Positions 23,612-32,434 of a stretch of DNA of 64,000 nucleotides are shown piece by piece; the stretch's first letter is position 1; every line of letters begins with the position of its first letter. The DNA lies in the NCBI GenBank assembly GCA_963665555.2, contig OY762308.1:1922001-1986000 (forward strand), given 5' to 3'. The notes below the pieces were generated by a model, which did no database searches, was not told where the DNA came from, and worked only from the letters and a program-made list of their open reading frames with translations. A program made the translations under genes and the position numbers. The stretch is from CAXXXW01 sp963665555 (GTDB lineage Bacteria; Pseudomonadota; Alphaproteobacteria; Thalassobaculales; Thalassobaculaceae).

Positions 23612-25129
23612 ATGGACCGGAGCATCGACGCGACCCCGCCTCCGCGGCGCTACACGATCCTGGCGACGCTCACCTTCGTCACCATGCTGTACACGATGAC
23701 GGTGATGATCGCCAACGTGGCGCTGCCCAAGATGCAGGGCGCCTTCGCGGCGACGGTGGACCAGATCGCGCTGGTCGTCACCTTCAACATCGTCGCCACC
23801 GCCGTGGTGACGCCGGCCTCGGGCTGGCTGGCCTCGCGGTTCAGCCGGCGCAACCTGATGCTGTTCTGCGCGATCGGCTTCACGCTCTCCTCGATGCTGT
23901 GCGGGGCGGCGCAGAACCTGGAGCAGCTGGTCTTCTTCCGCATCCTCCAGGGCGGGTTCGGCGCGCCGCTGGTGCCGATCTGCATGGCGATGATCCTCGA
24001 CATTTTCCCTACGGAGGAGCACGGCACGGCGACGGCGATCTTCGGCATGGGCGTGGTGTTCGGGCCGATCATCGGCCCCACCGTCGGCGGCTACCTGTCG
24101 GAGGAGCTGGGCTGGCGCTGGGTGTTTTTCCTGCTGGTGCCCTTCGGCGTGCTGGCGATCGCGTCGATCGTCTCCTTCATCGACGACCGGCGCAGGGCGC
24201 CCGCCATGAAGCTCGACTGGACCGGGCTGGTCTCGCTTTCCGTCGCCATCGCGGCGCTGCAGCTGATGCTGGACCGGGGACAGCGGCTCGACTGGTTCGA
24301 CTCGCCGGAGATCGTCGTCGAGGCCACGGTGGCGGCGGGCGCGTTCTACATCTTCCTCGCCCACACCTTCACGGCGAAGGAGCCGTTCCTCGACCCGCGC
24401 CTCCTGCTGGACCGCAACTACGCGCTGGGGATGGCGATCACGCTGCTGTTCGGCGCCATCCTGTGGACGCCGATGATCATCTACCCGCCGATGATGCAGG
24501 GCCTGCGGGACTACCCGGAGGACACGATCGGCCTCTTCCTCGCGCTGCGCGGCTTCGGGACGTTCTGCGGCTCGACACTGCTGGTCTTCGTGAACCGGAT
24601 GCTCGACCCGCGCCTGGTGCTGTCGATCGGCTTCCTGCTCCAGGGGATCGGCGGCTGGTACATGGGCGCGTTCGACATCAACCTGTCGGGGTTCGAACTG
24701 GCGTGGACCAACCTGGTGGCCGGGTTCGGCGTCGGGTTCGTGTGGGTGCCGCTGACGCTGATCACCTTCTCCACCCTGGACAAGTCGAAGCTGAACGAGG
24801 GCAGCGCGCTGTTCCACCTGGTCCGCAACATCGGCAGTTCGATCTCGATCTCGATCACCATCGCCCTGGTGATCCGCTCGACCTCGATGAACTACGCCGA
24901 CCTGACCGGCTTCGTGCCGATCTTCGGCGAGGCGAGTTCGATGATGGCGCTGAAGGGCGCGCCGTCGCCGGAGACCGAGTCGGAACTGATGCGGCTGTCG
25001 GGCGAAATCTCGCGCCAGTCGCGGATGATCGGCTACATCAACGCCTTCTACCTCTACGCGATCACCGCCTTCGCGGTCATCCCGCTGATCGCGCTGGTGC
25101 GGATGCCCCGGAAGGCCCCGGCGGGGTAG
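23612..25129 (+). CDS. MFS multidrug efflux transporter, DHA2 (EmrB/QacA) type
   Basis: A 505-residue inner-membrane protein with the hydrophobic pattern of 14 helices. Motif A-like ASRFSRRN follows helix 2, and the helix 5 motif GMGVVFGPIIGPTVGGYLSE (motif C of drug/proton antiporters) marks it as an exporter. No membrane fusion protein or outer-membrane channel gene is adjacent, so partners would be elsewhere. The 3' end overlaps the convergent lpxB gene by 53 bases. Substrates cannot be deduced. Confidence 0.93.
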   Translation: MDRSIDATPPPRRYTILATLTFVTMLYTMTVMIANVALPKMQGAFAATVDQIALVVTFNIVATAVVTPASGWLASRFSRRNLMLFCAIGFTLSSMLCGAAQNLEQLVFFRILQGGFGAPLVPICMAMILDIFPTEEHGTATAIFGMGVVFGPIIGPTVGGYLSEELGWRWVFFLLVPFGVLAIASIVSFIDDRRRAPAMKLDWTGLVSLSVAIAALQLMLDRGQRLDWFDSPEIVVEATVAAGAFYIFLAHTFTAKEPFLDPRLLLDRNYALGMAITLLFGAILWTPMIIYPPMMQGLRDYPEDTIGLFLALRGFGTFCGSTLLVFVNRMLDPRLVLSIGFLLQGIGGWYMGAFDINLSGFELAWTNLVAGFGVGFVWVPLTLITFSTLDKSKLNEGSALFHLVRNIGSSISISITIALVIRSTSMNYADLTGFVPIFGEASSMMALKGAPSPETESELMRLSGEISRQSRMIGYINAFYLYAITAFAVIPLIALVRMPRKAPAG

Positions 25130-26327
25130 CGGCGGCGAAGGCCGCGACCGCCTCCAGCACCGCCCGGGCGGCGGCTTGCGCCGGCGCCTCGCCGCCGGGC
25201 GGGCGGAGCAGCCGCGCCGCCTCGCCCGCCGCCACGGCGTGGCGCGCCCGCGCCTCCGGGTCGTCGAGCAAGGCGGCGACCGCGCCGGCCAGCCGGTCCG
25301 GCCGGCATTCGCCCTGCAGGAACAGCGGCATCAGCGGGCGCTCCAGCAGGCGGTTGGGCAGCAGCACCGCCTCGCGGTCCACCAGCAGCCGCCCGATCGG
25401 CGCCGAGAGCGGCGAGAGGCGGTAGGCCGCGACCGTCGGAACGCCCGCCAGCGCGAGTTCGAGCGTGACGGTGCCGGAGGCCGCCAGCGCGGCGTCGCAG
25501 GCCGCGAAGGCGCCGGACCGCGCCTCCTCGCCGACGACGACCGACGCCGGAAACGGCCACTCCGCGACCGCCGCGCGCACCCGCGCCTCGACAAGCGGGA
25601 CCGTGGGCACGACGACGCGCAGCCCCGGCCTGTCGCGCGCGAGCAGCGCCGCGGCCGCGCCGAAGGGCGCCAGCAGCCGCGCGACCTCCCCCGGCCGCGA
25701 TCCCGGCAGCACCGCCAGCGCCGGCGCGCCGGCGGGAATGTCGAACCGCCGCCGGAAACCCGGCCCGTCCCCGGCCGGCCGGGCGGCGGCGGGATGGCCG
25801 ACGAAGCTCGTCGCCAGGCCGTGGCGCTCGAAATACGGCGGCTCGAAGGGGAACAGCGCCAGCAGGCGGTCGAGGAAACGCGCGACGGTCCGGGCGCGGC
25901 CGGGCCGCCAGGCCCACACCGTCGGCGCGACCATGTGGACCAGCGGGAAGCCCGGCCCGTCCCGGCCGCGCGACCGCCGCAGCCGCCGGGCGACGCGGAA
26001 CGAGAACTCCTTGGCGTCGATCGAAACGAAAGCCGCCGGGCGGCGCGCGGCGGCGTCCGCGGCCGTTTGCGCGGCCCGGCGCAACAGGCGCGGCACGCGC
26101 GGCGCCACCTCGAACACGCCCATCACCGCGAGTTCGGACATCGGGAACAGGCTTTCGAGGCCCTCGCCGGCCATCCGCTCGCCGCCGACGCCGGCGAAGC
26201 GCGCGCGCCCGCCGGTCGCGCCGCGCAGGGCCGCCATCAGCCCGGCCCCCAGCGCGTCCCCGGACGGCTCGCCCGCGACAAGATAGAACAGGGGCGCGTC
26301 CGCCGGCGCGCCGGGGCCGGAGTTCAC
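25077..26327 (-). CDS. lpxB: Lipid-A-disaccharide synthase
   Basis: A 416-residue GT19 glycosyltransferase that joins UDP-2,3-diacylglucosamine and lipid X to give lipid A disaccharide at the inner membrane. Marks are LVAGEPSGDALGAGLM near the N-terminus, FVSIDAKEFSFRVARRLR, APTVWAWRPGRA and VLPGSRPGEVARL. It is the last gene of the block, and its start overlaps the lpxI stop by four bases (26324-26327). The C-terminal 30 residues are a Pro/Ala/Ser tail that overlaps the MFS gene on the other strand. Confidence 0.95.
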   Translation of the reverse strand: MNSGPGAPADAPLFYLVAGEPSGDALGAGLMAALRGATGGRARFAGVGGERMAGEGLESLFPMSELAVMGVFEVAPRVPRLLRRAAQTAADAAARRPAAFVSIDAKEFSFRVARRLRRSRGRDGPGFPLVHMVAPTVWAWRPGRARTVARFLDRLLALFPFEPPYFERHGLATSFVGHPAAARPAGDGPGFRRRFDIPAGAPALAVLPGSRPGEVARLLAPFGAAAALLARDRPGLRVVVPTVPLVEARVRAAVAEWPFPASVVVGEEARSGAFAACDAALAASGTVTLELALAGVPTVAAYRLSPLSAPIGRLLVDREAVLLPNRLLERPLMPLFLQGECRPDRLAGAVAALLDDPEARARHAVAAGEAARLLRPPGGEAPAQAAARAVLEAVAAFAAATPPGPSGASAPARSAG

Positions 26328-27148
26328 GGGGCGGCCGCCGCGTTCGCGCCGATCGCGAAGAACCCGGCCGCCTCGGCCAGCCGCAGCGCCTCGTCCCGGT
26401 CGAGCAAAAGCGTCCCGCCGGCCTCCACCGCGAGGCCGCGGAACCCGGCGGCGACCGCGGCGCGGACCGTTCCGGGGCCGACCGCCGGCAGGTCGGCCCG
26501 GCGCTCCTGCCCCGGCTTGCCGGCCTTCACCAGCACCGGCGCCGGGCCGGAGCGCCTGAGCGCGCCGGCGCGCGCGATCATGGCGTCGGTCCCCTCGACC
26601 GCCTCGACCGCCAGCACCAGCCCCTCCTGGACCGCGACCGCCTGGCCCACATCGGCCGGGCCGAGGCGGCGCAGCACCTCCATCCCGCGCGCGATGTCCG
26701 CTTGCGCCGTCGCGTCCGGCTCCGGTCCGGCGATGCGCCCGGCCGGCGCCAGCACGCCGCCCAGCACCTCCTCGATCCCGACGACGCGCAGCCCGTCGCG
26801 CTCGAGTTCCGCGACGAGCAGCGACAGCAGCCCGTTGTCGCCGAACGCCTTGCGCCCGGCGCGCATCAGCGCCCTGGCGGCGCGCGCGTCGGGGTTCAGC
26901 GCCGAAAGCGCCGGGCGGCGCACCGGCCCCGCCAGCACCACGTCCTCGGCGCCGGCCTCCCGCAGCCGGTCGATCATCGCCTGGACCCGGCCGATCCCGA
27001 CCCGGGCGTGCGGGCGGTCGCGGACCGTTTCGGGATCGGCGGCGCCGTCGAGCGCCAGGACGAAGACCTCGCCCCCGGCGCGAAGCCGCGCGTCGGCGAT
27101 CCGCCGCGGCACGGGGCCGCTTCCGGCGATAATGCCGAGCTTACGCAT
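26324..27148 (-). CDS. lpxI: UDP-2,3-diacylglucosamine pyrophosphatase LpxI
   Basis: A 274-residue LpxI (DUF1009) enzyme that hydrolyses UDP-2,3-diacylglucosamine to lipid X and UMP, replacing LpxH in most alphaproteobacteria. The N-terminal KLGIIAGSGPVPRRIADA and the C-terminal KAGKPGQERRADLPAVGPGT and VEAGGTLLLDRDE are diagnostic. It overlaps lpxA by eight bases and lpxB by four, so it is embedded in the lipid A operon. Confidence 0.95.
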   Translation of the reverse strand: MRKLGIIAGSGPVPRRIADARLRAGGEVFVLALDGAADPETVRDRPHARVGIGRVQAMIDRLREAGAEDVVLAGPVRRPALSALNPDARAARALMRAGRKAFGDNGLLSLLVAELERDGLRVVGIEEVLGGVLAPAGRIAGPEPDATAQADIARGMEVLRRLGPADVGQAVAVQEGLVLAVEAVEGTDAMIARAGALRRSGPAPVLVKAGKPGQERRADLPAVGPGTVRAAVAAGFRGLAVEAGGTLLLDRDEALRLAEAAGFFAIGANAAAAP

Positions 27149-27968
27149 CGCGGCGGTCCGGCGCGCCGGCGGGCGGGCAGATCGCGCGGCTCGAATCGGC
27201 GCGGACGAATTCGACCAGCTCCATGACCAGCGGGTCGTCGGCGCCCTCCCGGGCCAGCGCGTCGAGCCGGTCGCGCAGCGTGCCGTCCGGGCCGAACAGC
27301 GCGTCGAAGGCGCGCCGCACCGCGTCGATCCCGGCGCGCGGGACGCCGCGCCGGCGCATCCCGACGATGTTCACCCCGACGACCCGCCCACGCTCGCCCC
27401 GCACCGCGGCGTAGGGGAGCACATCGCGGTCCACGCCGGTCATGGCGCCGATAATGGCGTGCGCGCCGATCCGCGTGTACTGGTGCACGGCGCACAGCCC
27501 GCCGAGGATGGCCCGCTCCCCCACCGTCACATGGCCGGAGATCGAGGCGTTGTTGGCGAAGATCGCGCCGTCGCCGACCCGGCAGTCGTGCGCCACGTGC
27601 GCGCTGGCCATGAACAGGCAGTTGTCGCCGACGCGCGTGACCATGCCGCCGGCGGCCGTGCCCGGGTTCATGGTCACGTATTCGCGGATGACATTGTTCC
27701 GGCCGACGACGAGGCGCGACGGCTCGCCCTTGTATTTCAGGTCCTGCGGCGGCAGGCCGATCGAGGCGAAGGGGTAGATCTCGGTGCCGGCCCCGATCTC
27801 GGTGCGGCCGCCGACCACGACATGGGCGTGGAGCACGACCCCCTCGCCCAGCACCGCGTCGGCGCCGACGATCGAGTAGGGGCCGACGCGGACGCCGGCG
27901 CCGATCCGCGCCCCCGCCTCGACCACCGCCGTCGGATGGACGCCCTCGCCGGTTCCGGGCGCGTTCAC
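27141..27968 (-). CDS. lpxA: UDP-N-acetylglucosamine O-acyltransferase
   Basis: A 275-residue left-handed beta-helix acyltransferase for the first step of lipid A synthesis. Hexapeptide repeats run through the first 190 residues; the general-base His is His127 in SAHVAHDCRVGD, and YVTMNPGT and NNASISGHVTVGE are family phrases. The GTG start at 27968 overlaps the fabZ stop by four bases. A longer in-frame extension upstream is antisense-rich shadow and lacks family similarity. Confidence 0.95.
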   Translation of the reverse strand: MNAPGTGEGVHPTAVVEAGARIGAGVRVGPYSIVGADAVLGEGVVLHAHVVVGGRTEIGAGTEIYPFASIGLPPQDLKYKGEPSRLVVGRNNVIREYVTMNPGTAAGGMVTRVGDNCLFMASAHVAHDCRVGDGAIFANNASISGHVTVGERAILGGLCAVHQYTRIGAHAIIGAMTGVDRDVLPYAAVRGERGRVVGVNIVGMRRRGVPRAGIDAVRRAFDALFGPDGTLRDRLDALAREGADDPLVMELVEFVRADSSRAICPPAGAPDRRDA

Positions 27969-28426
27969 GCGGCGTCCACGATCATCGCCGAGCAGACGGC
28001 CTGGGCCACCAGGCCGCCGTCCACCCGGGCCTCGCCGGAGAACTTCCACACCTGGCCGCGGTGGCGCACCACCTCGACCCGGACCTCCATGCGGTCGCCC
28101 GGAACCACCGGCTTGCGGAACCGCGCGTTCTCGATCGTCATGAAATAGACCAGCTTGCCCTCGGACTCCCGCCCCAGCGTGGCCACGACCAGGCAGCCGG
28201 CCGTCTGCGCCATGGACTCGACGATCAGCACGCCCGGCATCACCGGCCGGGAGGGGAAATGCCCGGCGAAATACGGCTCGTTCACCGACACGTTCTTGAG
28301 GCCGACCGCGAACACGCCGGGTTCGACGGCGAGCAGCCGGTCCACCATCAGGAACGGGTAGCGGTGGGGGATCAGGTCCTTGATCCGCTCGATATAGACC
28401 GCCGTGTCCGGCCCGTACTCAGCCAT
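27965..28426 (-). CDS. fabZ: 3-hydroxyacyl-[acyl-carrier-protein] dehydratase FabZ
   Basis: A 153-residue hot-dog-fold dehydratase of fatty acid synthesis, acting on 3-hydroxyacyl-ACP, the same pool used by LpxA and LpxD. The active-site pair is His56 in GHFPSRPVMPG and Glu70 in VLIVESMAQ. It sits between lpxD (eight-base overlap) and lpxA (four-base overlap), the usual placing that balances lipid A and phospholipid supply. Confidence 0.96.
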   Translation of the reverse strand: MAEYGPDTAVYIERIKDLIPHRYPFLMVDRLLAVEPGVFAVGLKNVSVNEPYFAGHFPSRPVMPGVLIVESMAQTAGCLVVATLGRESEGKLVYFMTIENARFRKPVVPGDRMEVRVEVVRHRGQVWKFSGEARVDGGLVAQAVCSAMIVDAA

Positions 28427-29462
28427 CCGACGCGCTCCCCTTGCGATGGCCGCCCCGGCCCAGCGCCTTGATCGCGGCGGCCTGGCGGCGCCATTCCCCG
28501 ATCGGCGCGGCCGGCGTGCCGCCGACGGCCGCGCCGGCGGGGACGCTCCTGTTCACCCCCGACTGGGCGGCGACCATGGCGCCGTCGCCGATGTCGAGAT
28601 GCCCGACGATCCCCGCCTGCCCGGCGATCGCCACATGGTCGCCGATCCTGGCGCTGCCCGCGATCCCGACCTGGGCGACCACCACGCAGCCCTTTCCGAG
28701 GCGCACGTTGTGGCCGATCTGGACCAGGTTGTCGATCATGGTTCCCCGCCCGATCACGGTGTCCGGGCCGGCGCCGCGATCGACGGTCGCGTTGGCGCCG
28801 ATCTCCACGTCGTCCTCCACGACGACGCGGCCGAGTTGCGGCATCTTGACCGGCCCCGAAGCGTCCCTCTCGAACCCGAAGCCGGGCTGGCCGACGCGCG
28901 CGCCGGGGTAGATTTCGCACCGCGCGCCGATGTCGCAATGCGAGACCGAGGCGTTGGCCCCGATCCTCGTCCCGGCCCCGACGGTCGCGCCGTCGCCGAC
29001 GGTCGCGTTGGGGCCGATCCAGCAGCCCTCGCCCAGCACCGCGTTCTCGCCGACAACGGCGCCGGCGTCGATCCGGCAGCTCGGCGGCACGGTCGCGGTC
29101 GGCGCGACGACGGCGCGCGGATGGACGCCGGGCCGCGTCTCCTCCTCGGGGTGGAAGGCGCGGGCCAGCCGGGCGAAGGCGCGCCGCGGCCGCTCGGTCA
29201 GCAGCAGGGCCATGCCCTCGGGGGCGCGGCCGGCAAGCGCCTCCGGGAGCAGGCAGGCGCCGGCCGCCGAGCCGGCCAGCGCGCCGGCGTAGCGCCTGTT
29301 CTCCAGGAAGGCGACATCGGCCGGGCCGGCGGTCTCCAGCGCGGCAACATCCGCCACGACGGCGCCGGCGCCGGCCGGGTCGCGCAGCCGCGCGCCGGTC
29401 GTCTCCGCGACCTCGCCGAGCGTGAGCGGACCGGCGTATGCGAAAAATCGGCGGTCGGGCAT
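28419..29462 (-). CDS. lpxD: UDP-3-O-(3-hydroxymyristoyl)glucosamine N-acyltransferase
   Basis: A 347-residue enzyme for the third step of lipid A synthesis. An N-terminal uridine-binding domain (FAYAGPLTLGEVAETTGA) is followed by a left-handed beta-helix of hexapeptide repeats (IGPNATVGDGATVGAGTRIG). The catalytic His is in LVQIGHNVRLGKG and the C-terminus ends in a basic helix. It lies 12 bases downstream of the ompH-like gene and overlaps fabZ by eight bases. Confidence 0.95.
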   Translation of the reverse strand: MPDRRFFAYAGPLTLGEVAETTGARLRDPAGAGAVVADVAALETAGPADVAFLENRRYAGALAGSAAGACLLPEALAGRAPEGMALLLTERPRRAFARLARAFHPEEETRPGVHPRAVVAPTATVPPSCRIDAGAVVGENAVLGEGCWIGPNATVGDGATVGAGTRIGANASVSHCDIGARCEIYPGARVGQPGFGFERDASGPVKMPQLGRVVVEDDVEIGANATVDRGAGPDTVIGRGTMIDNLVQIGHNVRLGKGCVVVAQVGIAGSARIGDHVAIAGQAGIVGHLDIGDGAMVAAQSGVNRSVPAGAAVGGTPAAPIGEWRRQAAAIKALGRGGHRKGSASDG

Positions 29463-29474
29463 CGGCCGGTCCCG

Positions 29475-30119
29475 TCACCCGCCCCCGGCGGCCTCGAAGA
29501 CCACCTCGACGGCGGGCAGGGTTTCGTTCAGGCGTTCGAGCGCGATCCGGGAGATTTCCAGCTTCTTCACCGCGATGACGATGGCGCTGCGGAACAGCAC
29601 GACGCTCGCCCCGCTCTCCTCGGCGACCTTGGCGCAGACGCGGACCAGCGCCTTCTGCACCTTGTCCATCGCCGTGTCGAAGGCCTTCTTGAGTTCGCGG
29701 TTGCCGGCCTGCGCCTCCAGCTGCGCCTGGCGCGTCCGCTCCTTCAGGTCCTCGGCGCGCTTCTGGAAGGCCTCGGCGGAAAGCACCGGGCGCCGGTCGG
29801 AGAGGGCCTGCTGCTCGTCGCGCAGCCGTTTCTCGATCGCGGCGAATTTCTTGCGGTACTCGGCCCGGCGCGCCTCCACCGCCCGGCGGATGCCCTTCGC
29901 CGCCTCGGACTCGGAAAGCACGCCGTGGAAGTCGATCACCGCGATGGGAACGGGTTCGAGCTTCGGGAGGTCCGCCGCGCGGACGGCCGCCGGCCCCGCG
30001 AGCCAGGCCGCCGCCGCCAGCGCGAGAAGGGCGAGGCCGGCGCGCCGGGCCGCGCCGCGGCGCGCGCGCGCGGCCTCAGAAGTTCGTGCCGATGCTGAAC
30101 CGGAGCAACTCGGTCTCAT
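29475..30119 (-). CDS. OmpH/Skp family periplasmic chaperone
   Basis: A 214-residue Skp-like protein that holds unfolded outer-membrane proteins on their way to the BAM complex. A hydrophobic leader (AGLALLALAAAAWLAGPAAVRAA) gives export, then VPIAVIDFHGVLSESEAAKG is the Skp beta-strand core, followed by a long charged coiled coil (about residues 75-165) and a closing strand, VVLFRSAIVIAVKKLEIS. The only usual start codon is the ATG at 30119, 44 bases inside bamA. That makes an unusually long leader, and initiation at a non-standard codon further in is possible. Confidence 0.88.
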   Translation of the reverse strand: MRPSCSGSASARTSEAARARRGAARRAGLALLALAAAAWLAGPAAVRAADLPKLEPVPIAVIDFHGVLSESEAAKGIRRAVEARRAEYRKKFAAIEKRLRDEQQALSDRRPVLSAEAFQKRAEDLKERTRQAQLEAQAGNRELKKAFDTAMDKVQKALVRVCAKVAEESGASVVLFRSAIVIAVKKLEISRIALERLNETLPAVEVVFEAAGGG

Positions 30120-32418
30120 CGCTGTCCTCTTTCAACACCGCCTGCGCCACGTCGACCCGGAGCAGGCCGACGGCCGTGCGCCAGGAGAGGCCCGCGCCCA
30201 CCGACGCGCGGACGCCGTTCGAATCGAAAATGTCCGCGCCCGTCTCGTCGAGGCTCCACAGGCTCCCCCCCTCGGCGAACACGGACGCCCTGACGCCGAG
30301 GTCTTCCGGCAGTCCGAGCGGGAAGCTGAACTCCGCCGTCCCGACATAATAGGTGTTTCCGCCCAGCGCGTCGCCGGTCCCGATGTCGCGGGGGCCGATG
30401 CCCGCCGCGGCGAAGCCGCGCAGCGTCCGCCCGCCGATGAAGAACCGCTCGGCGATCCCCACGTCCTGGTCGAGGCCGAGCACATGCCCCGCCTCCAGGC
30501 GCAGGTTCAGCACGTTCTCCTCCGCGACCGGCACATAGTAGCCGCCCTTGAGCCGCAGGCGGACCAGCCGCGTGTCGCCGCCCAGCCCGGCGAGGTCGGC
30601 GTCCAGGCTGGCCACATGGCCCTCCCTGGGATCGACGCGGCTGTCGCGCCGGTCGAGCGTCAGCGTCTGGCCGATCTGGGAGACGGTCGTCGCGCCCTCC
30701 TGGTCGCGGACGAAGCGCGAGGCGCGTTCGTCCACGTCGCGGATTTCGGTGCGCCGCAACTGGTAGCGCACGCCGTGCCGGAGGTCCGGCCCCAGCGCGT
30801 AGCCGAACCGGACGCCGCCGCCCGTCTTGCGCTCGTCGAAGGAACTGTCCCTCTGCCGGTCGCGGGTGGTGCGGAAAACATCGAACCCGGCGGACAGGTC
30901 GCGGTCGAGGAAGTAGGGCTCCGTGAAGGCGACGTTGAACTCCTGGCGGCGCGCCGACCCCTGCACCCCGGCGCTCAGGTCCTGGCCGCGGCCGAGCAGG
31001 TTGCGCTCGCGGATGCCGATGTCGCCGAGCACGCCGTCGAGGGAGGAGAAGCCGACGCCGAAGGAGATTTCGCCGGTCGACTGCTCGTCCACCGTCGCCT
31101 GGATCGTCGTCCGGTCCGGCGTCGAACCCTCGCGGTTGGCGACCTCGACCGAGCGGAAGAAGCCGAGGTTGCCGATGGCGCGGCGCGAGCGGCGCAGCTT
31201 GGAGACGTTGAAGGCGTCGCCCTCGGTCAGTTCGAACTCGCGGCGGATCACCTCGTCCAGGGTGCGGACATTGCCCTCGATGTCGATCCGCTCGACGAAA
31301 ATCCTGTTCCCCTCGCCGACGAGGTAAACGAGGTCGATCGCCCGGTCGTCGCGCCGCCGGGCCACCTGGGGGCGGATATCGACGAAGGCGTAGCCGAGGT
31401 CGCCGAGCGCGTCCGTCATCGCGTCCACGGTGTCGTCCACCGCGCCGGCGTCGTACCATTCGCCCTCCGCCGTGGCGATCAGCGGCTCCAGCGCCGCCGG
31501 CTCCACCCGCCTCAGGCGGATGTCGAGGCCGATCCCGCCGAAGCGGTAGCGCTCGCCCTCGTCGAGCGTGAAGGTGACGACGAAACCCTCCCGGTCGGGC
31601 GTCAGTTCGGCGACGGCCGAGACGACCTTGAAGTCCGCGTAGCCGTTTTCGAGGTAGAACCGGCGCAGCAGTTCGCGGTCGTAGCCGAGGCGGTCCGGGT
31701 CGTAGGTGTCGGTCGTCGAGAGCAGGCGCCAGAAGGCGTATTCGCGCGTCTGGATGACGCTCCTCAGGGCGGAGTCGGAAAACCTGCGGTTGCCGATGAA
31801 GGAGACGGCGCGGATGCGGCTGAGCGGCCCCTCCTCGATCTCGAAGACGAGGTCGACGCGGTTCTGCTCCAGCCGGACGATCTTCGGCTCGACCCGCGTG
31901 GCGAAACGCCCGCTCGCCCGGTAGATGTCGAGGATGCGCTTCACGTCCCGCTGGACCCTGGTGCGCGTGAAGACCAGCCGCGGGCGGAGTTGCGTCTCGC
32001 GCTCCAGCGTTTCGGTGTCCACGCGCTTGTTGCCCTCGAACGCGATCCGGTTGATCACCGGGTTCTCGACGATCTCGACCACGAGCGTGTCGCCCTCGCG
32101 GCGCAGCGCCGCGTCGGCGAACAGGCCGGTCGCGAACAGCGCCTTCAGCGAGCGGTCGAGCAGTTCGGCGTCGAACGGGTCGCCCGGCCCGACCAGCAGG
32201 TGGGCCGTCACCGTCTGCGGGTCGATGCGCCGCGCGCCCTGGACCGAGACGGCGGCGATGCGCGCCTCGGCGGCCTGCGCCCAGGCGGGATTGCCGGCGG
32301 GCGCGCCGGTCCCGGCGGCCGCGGCGGCGAGAAGGCAGGCCAGCGCCGGCCCGGCCCGGCGCCGGAGCGCGCGCCGCGCCCCGGAGGCGGCCCCGGAGGC
32401 AAGTGTCGACAACGGCAT
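30076..32418 (-). CDS. bamA: Outer membrane protein assembly factor BamA
   Basis: A 780-residue Omp85 protein, the core of the BAM complex. A signal peptide ends around residue 50 (GNPAWAQAAEA). Five POTRA domains follow to about residue 400 (for example FEGNKRVDTETLERETQLRP and IDIEGNVRTLDEVIRREFEL), then a 16-strand barrel that closes with LLRFSIGTNF, a C-terminal Phe as in most outer-membrane barrels. The gene lies 16 bases after rseP and overlaps the ompH-like gene by 44 bases. Confidence 0.96.
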   Translation of the reverse strand: MPLSTLASGAASGARRALRRRAGPALACLLAAAAAGTGAPAGNPAWAQAAEARIAAVSVQGARRIDPQTVTAHLLVGPGDPFDAELLDRSLKALFATGLFADAALRREGDTLVVEIVENPVINRIAFEGNKRVDTETLERETQLRPRLVFTRTRVQRDVKRILDIYRASGRFATRVEPKIVRLEQNRVDLVFEIEEGPLSRIRAVSFIGNRRFSDSALRSVIQTREYAFWRLLSTTDTYDPDRLGYDRELLRRFYLENGYADFKVVSAVAELTPDREGFVVTFTLDEGERYRFGGIGLDIRLRRVEPAALEPLIATAEGEWYDAGAVDDTVDAMTDALGDLGYAFVDIRPQVARRRDDRAIDLVYLVGEGNRIFVERIDIEGNVRTLDEVIRREFELTEGDAFNVSKLRRSRRAIGNLGFFRSVEVANREGSTPDRTTIQATVDEQSTGEISFGVGFSSLDGVLGDIGIRERNLLGRGQDLSAGVQGSARRQEFNVAFTEPYFLDRDLSAGFDVFRTTRDRQRDSSFDERKTGGGVRFGYALGPDLRHGVRYQLRRTEIRDVDERASRFVRDQEGATTVSQIGQTLTLDRRDSRVDPREGHVASLDADLAGLGGDTRLVRLRLKGGYYVPVAEENVLNLRLEAGHVLGLDQDVGIAERFFIGGRTLRGFAAAGIGPRDIGTGDALGGNTYYVGTAEFSFPLGLPEDLGVRASVFAEGGSLWSLDETGADIFDSNGVRASVGAGLSWRTAVGLLRVDVAQAVLKEDSDETELLRFSIGTNF

Positions 32419-32434
32419 GGCGGCTCCCCTCCCC

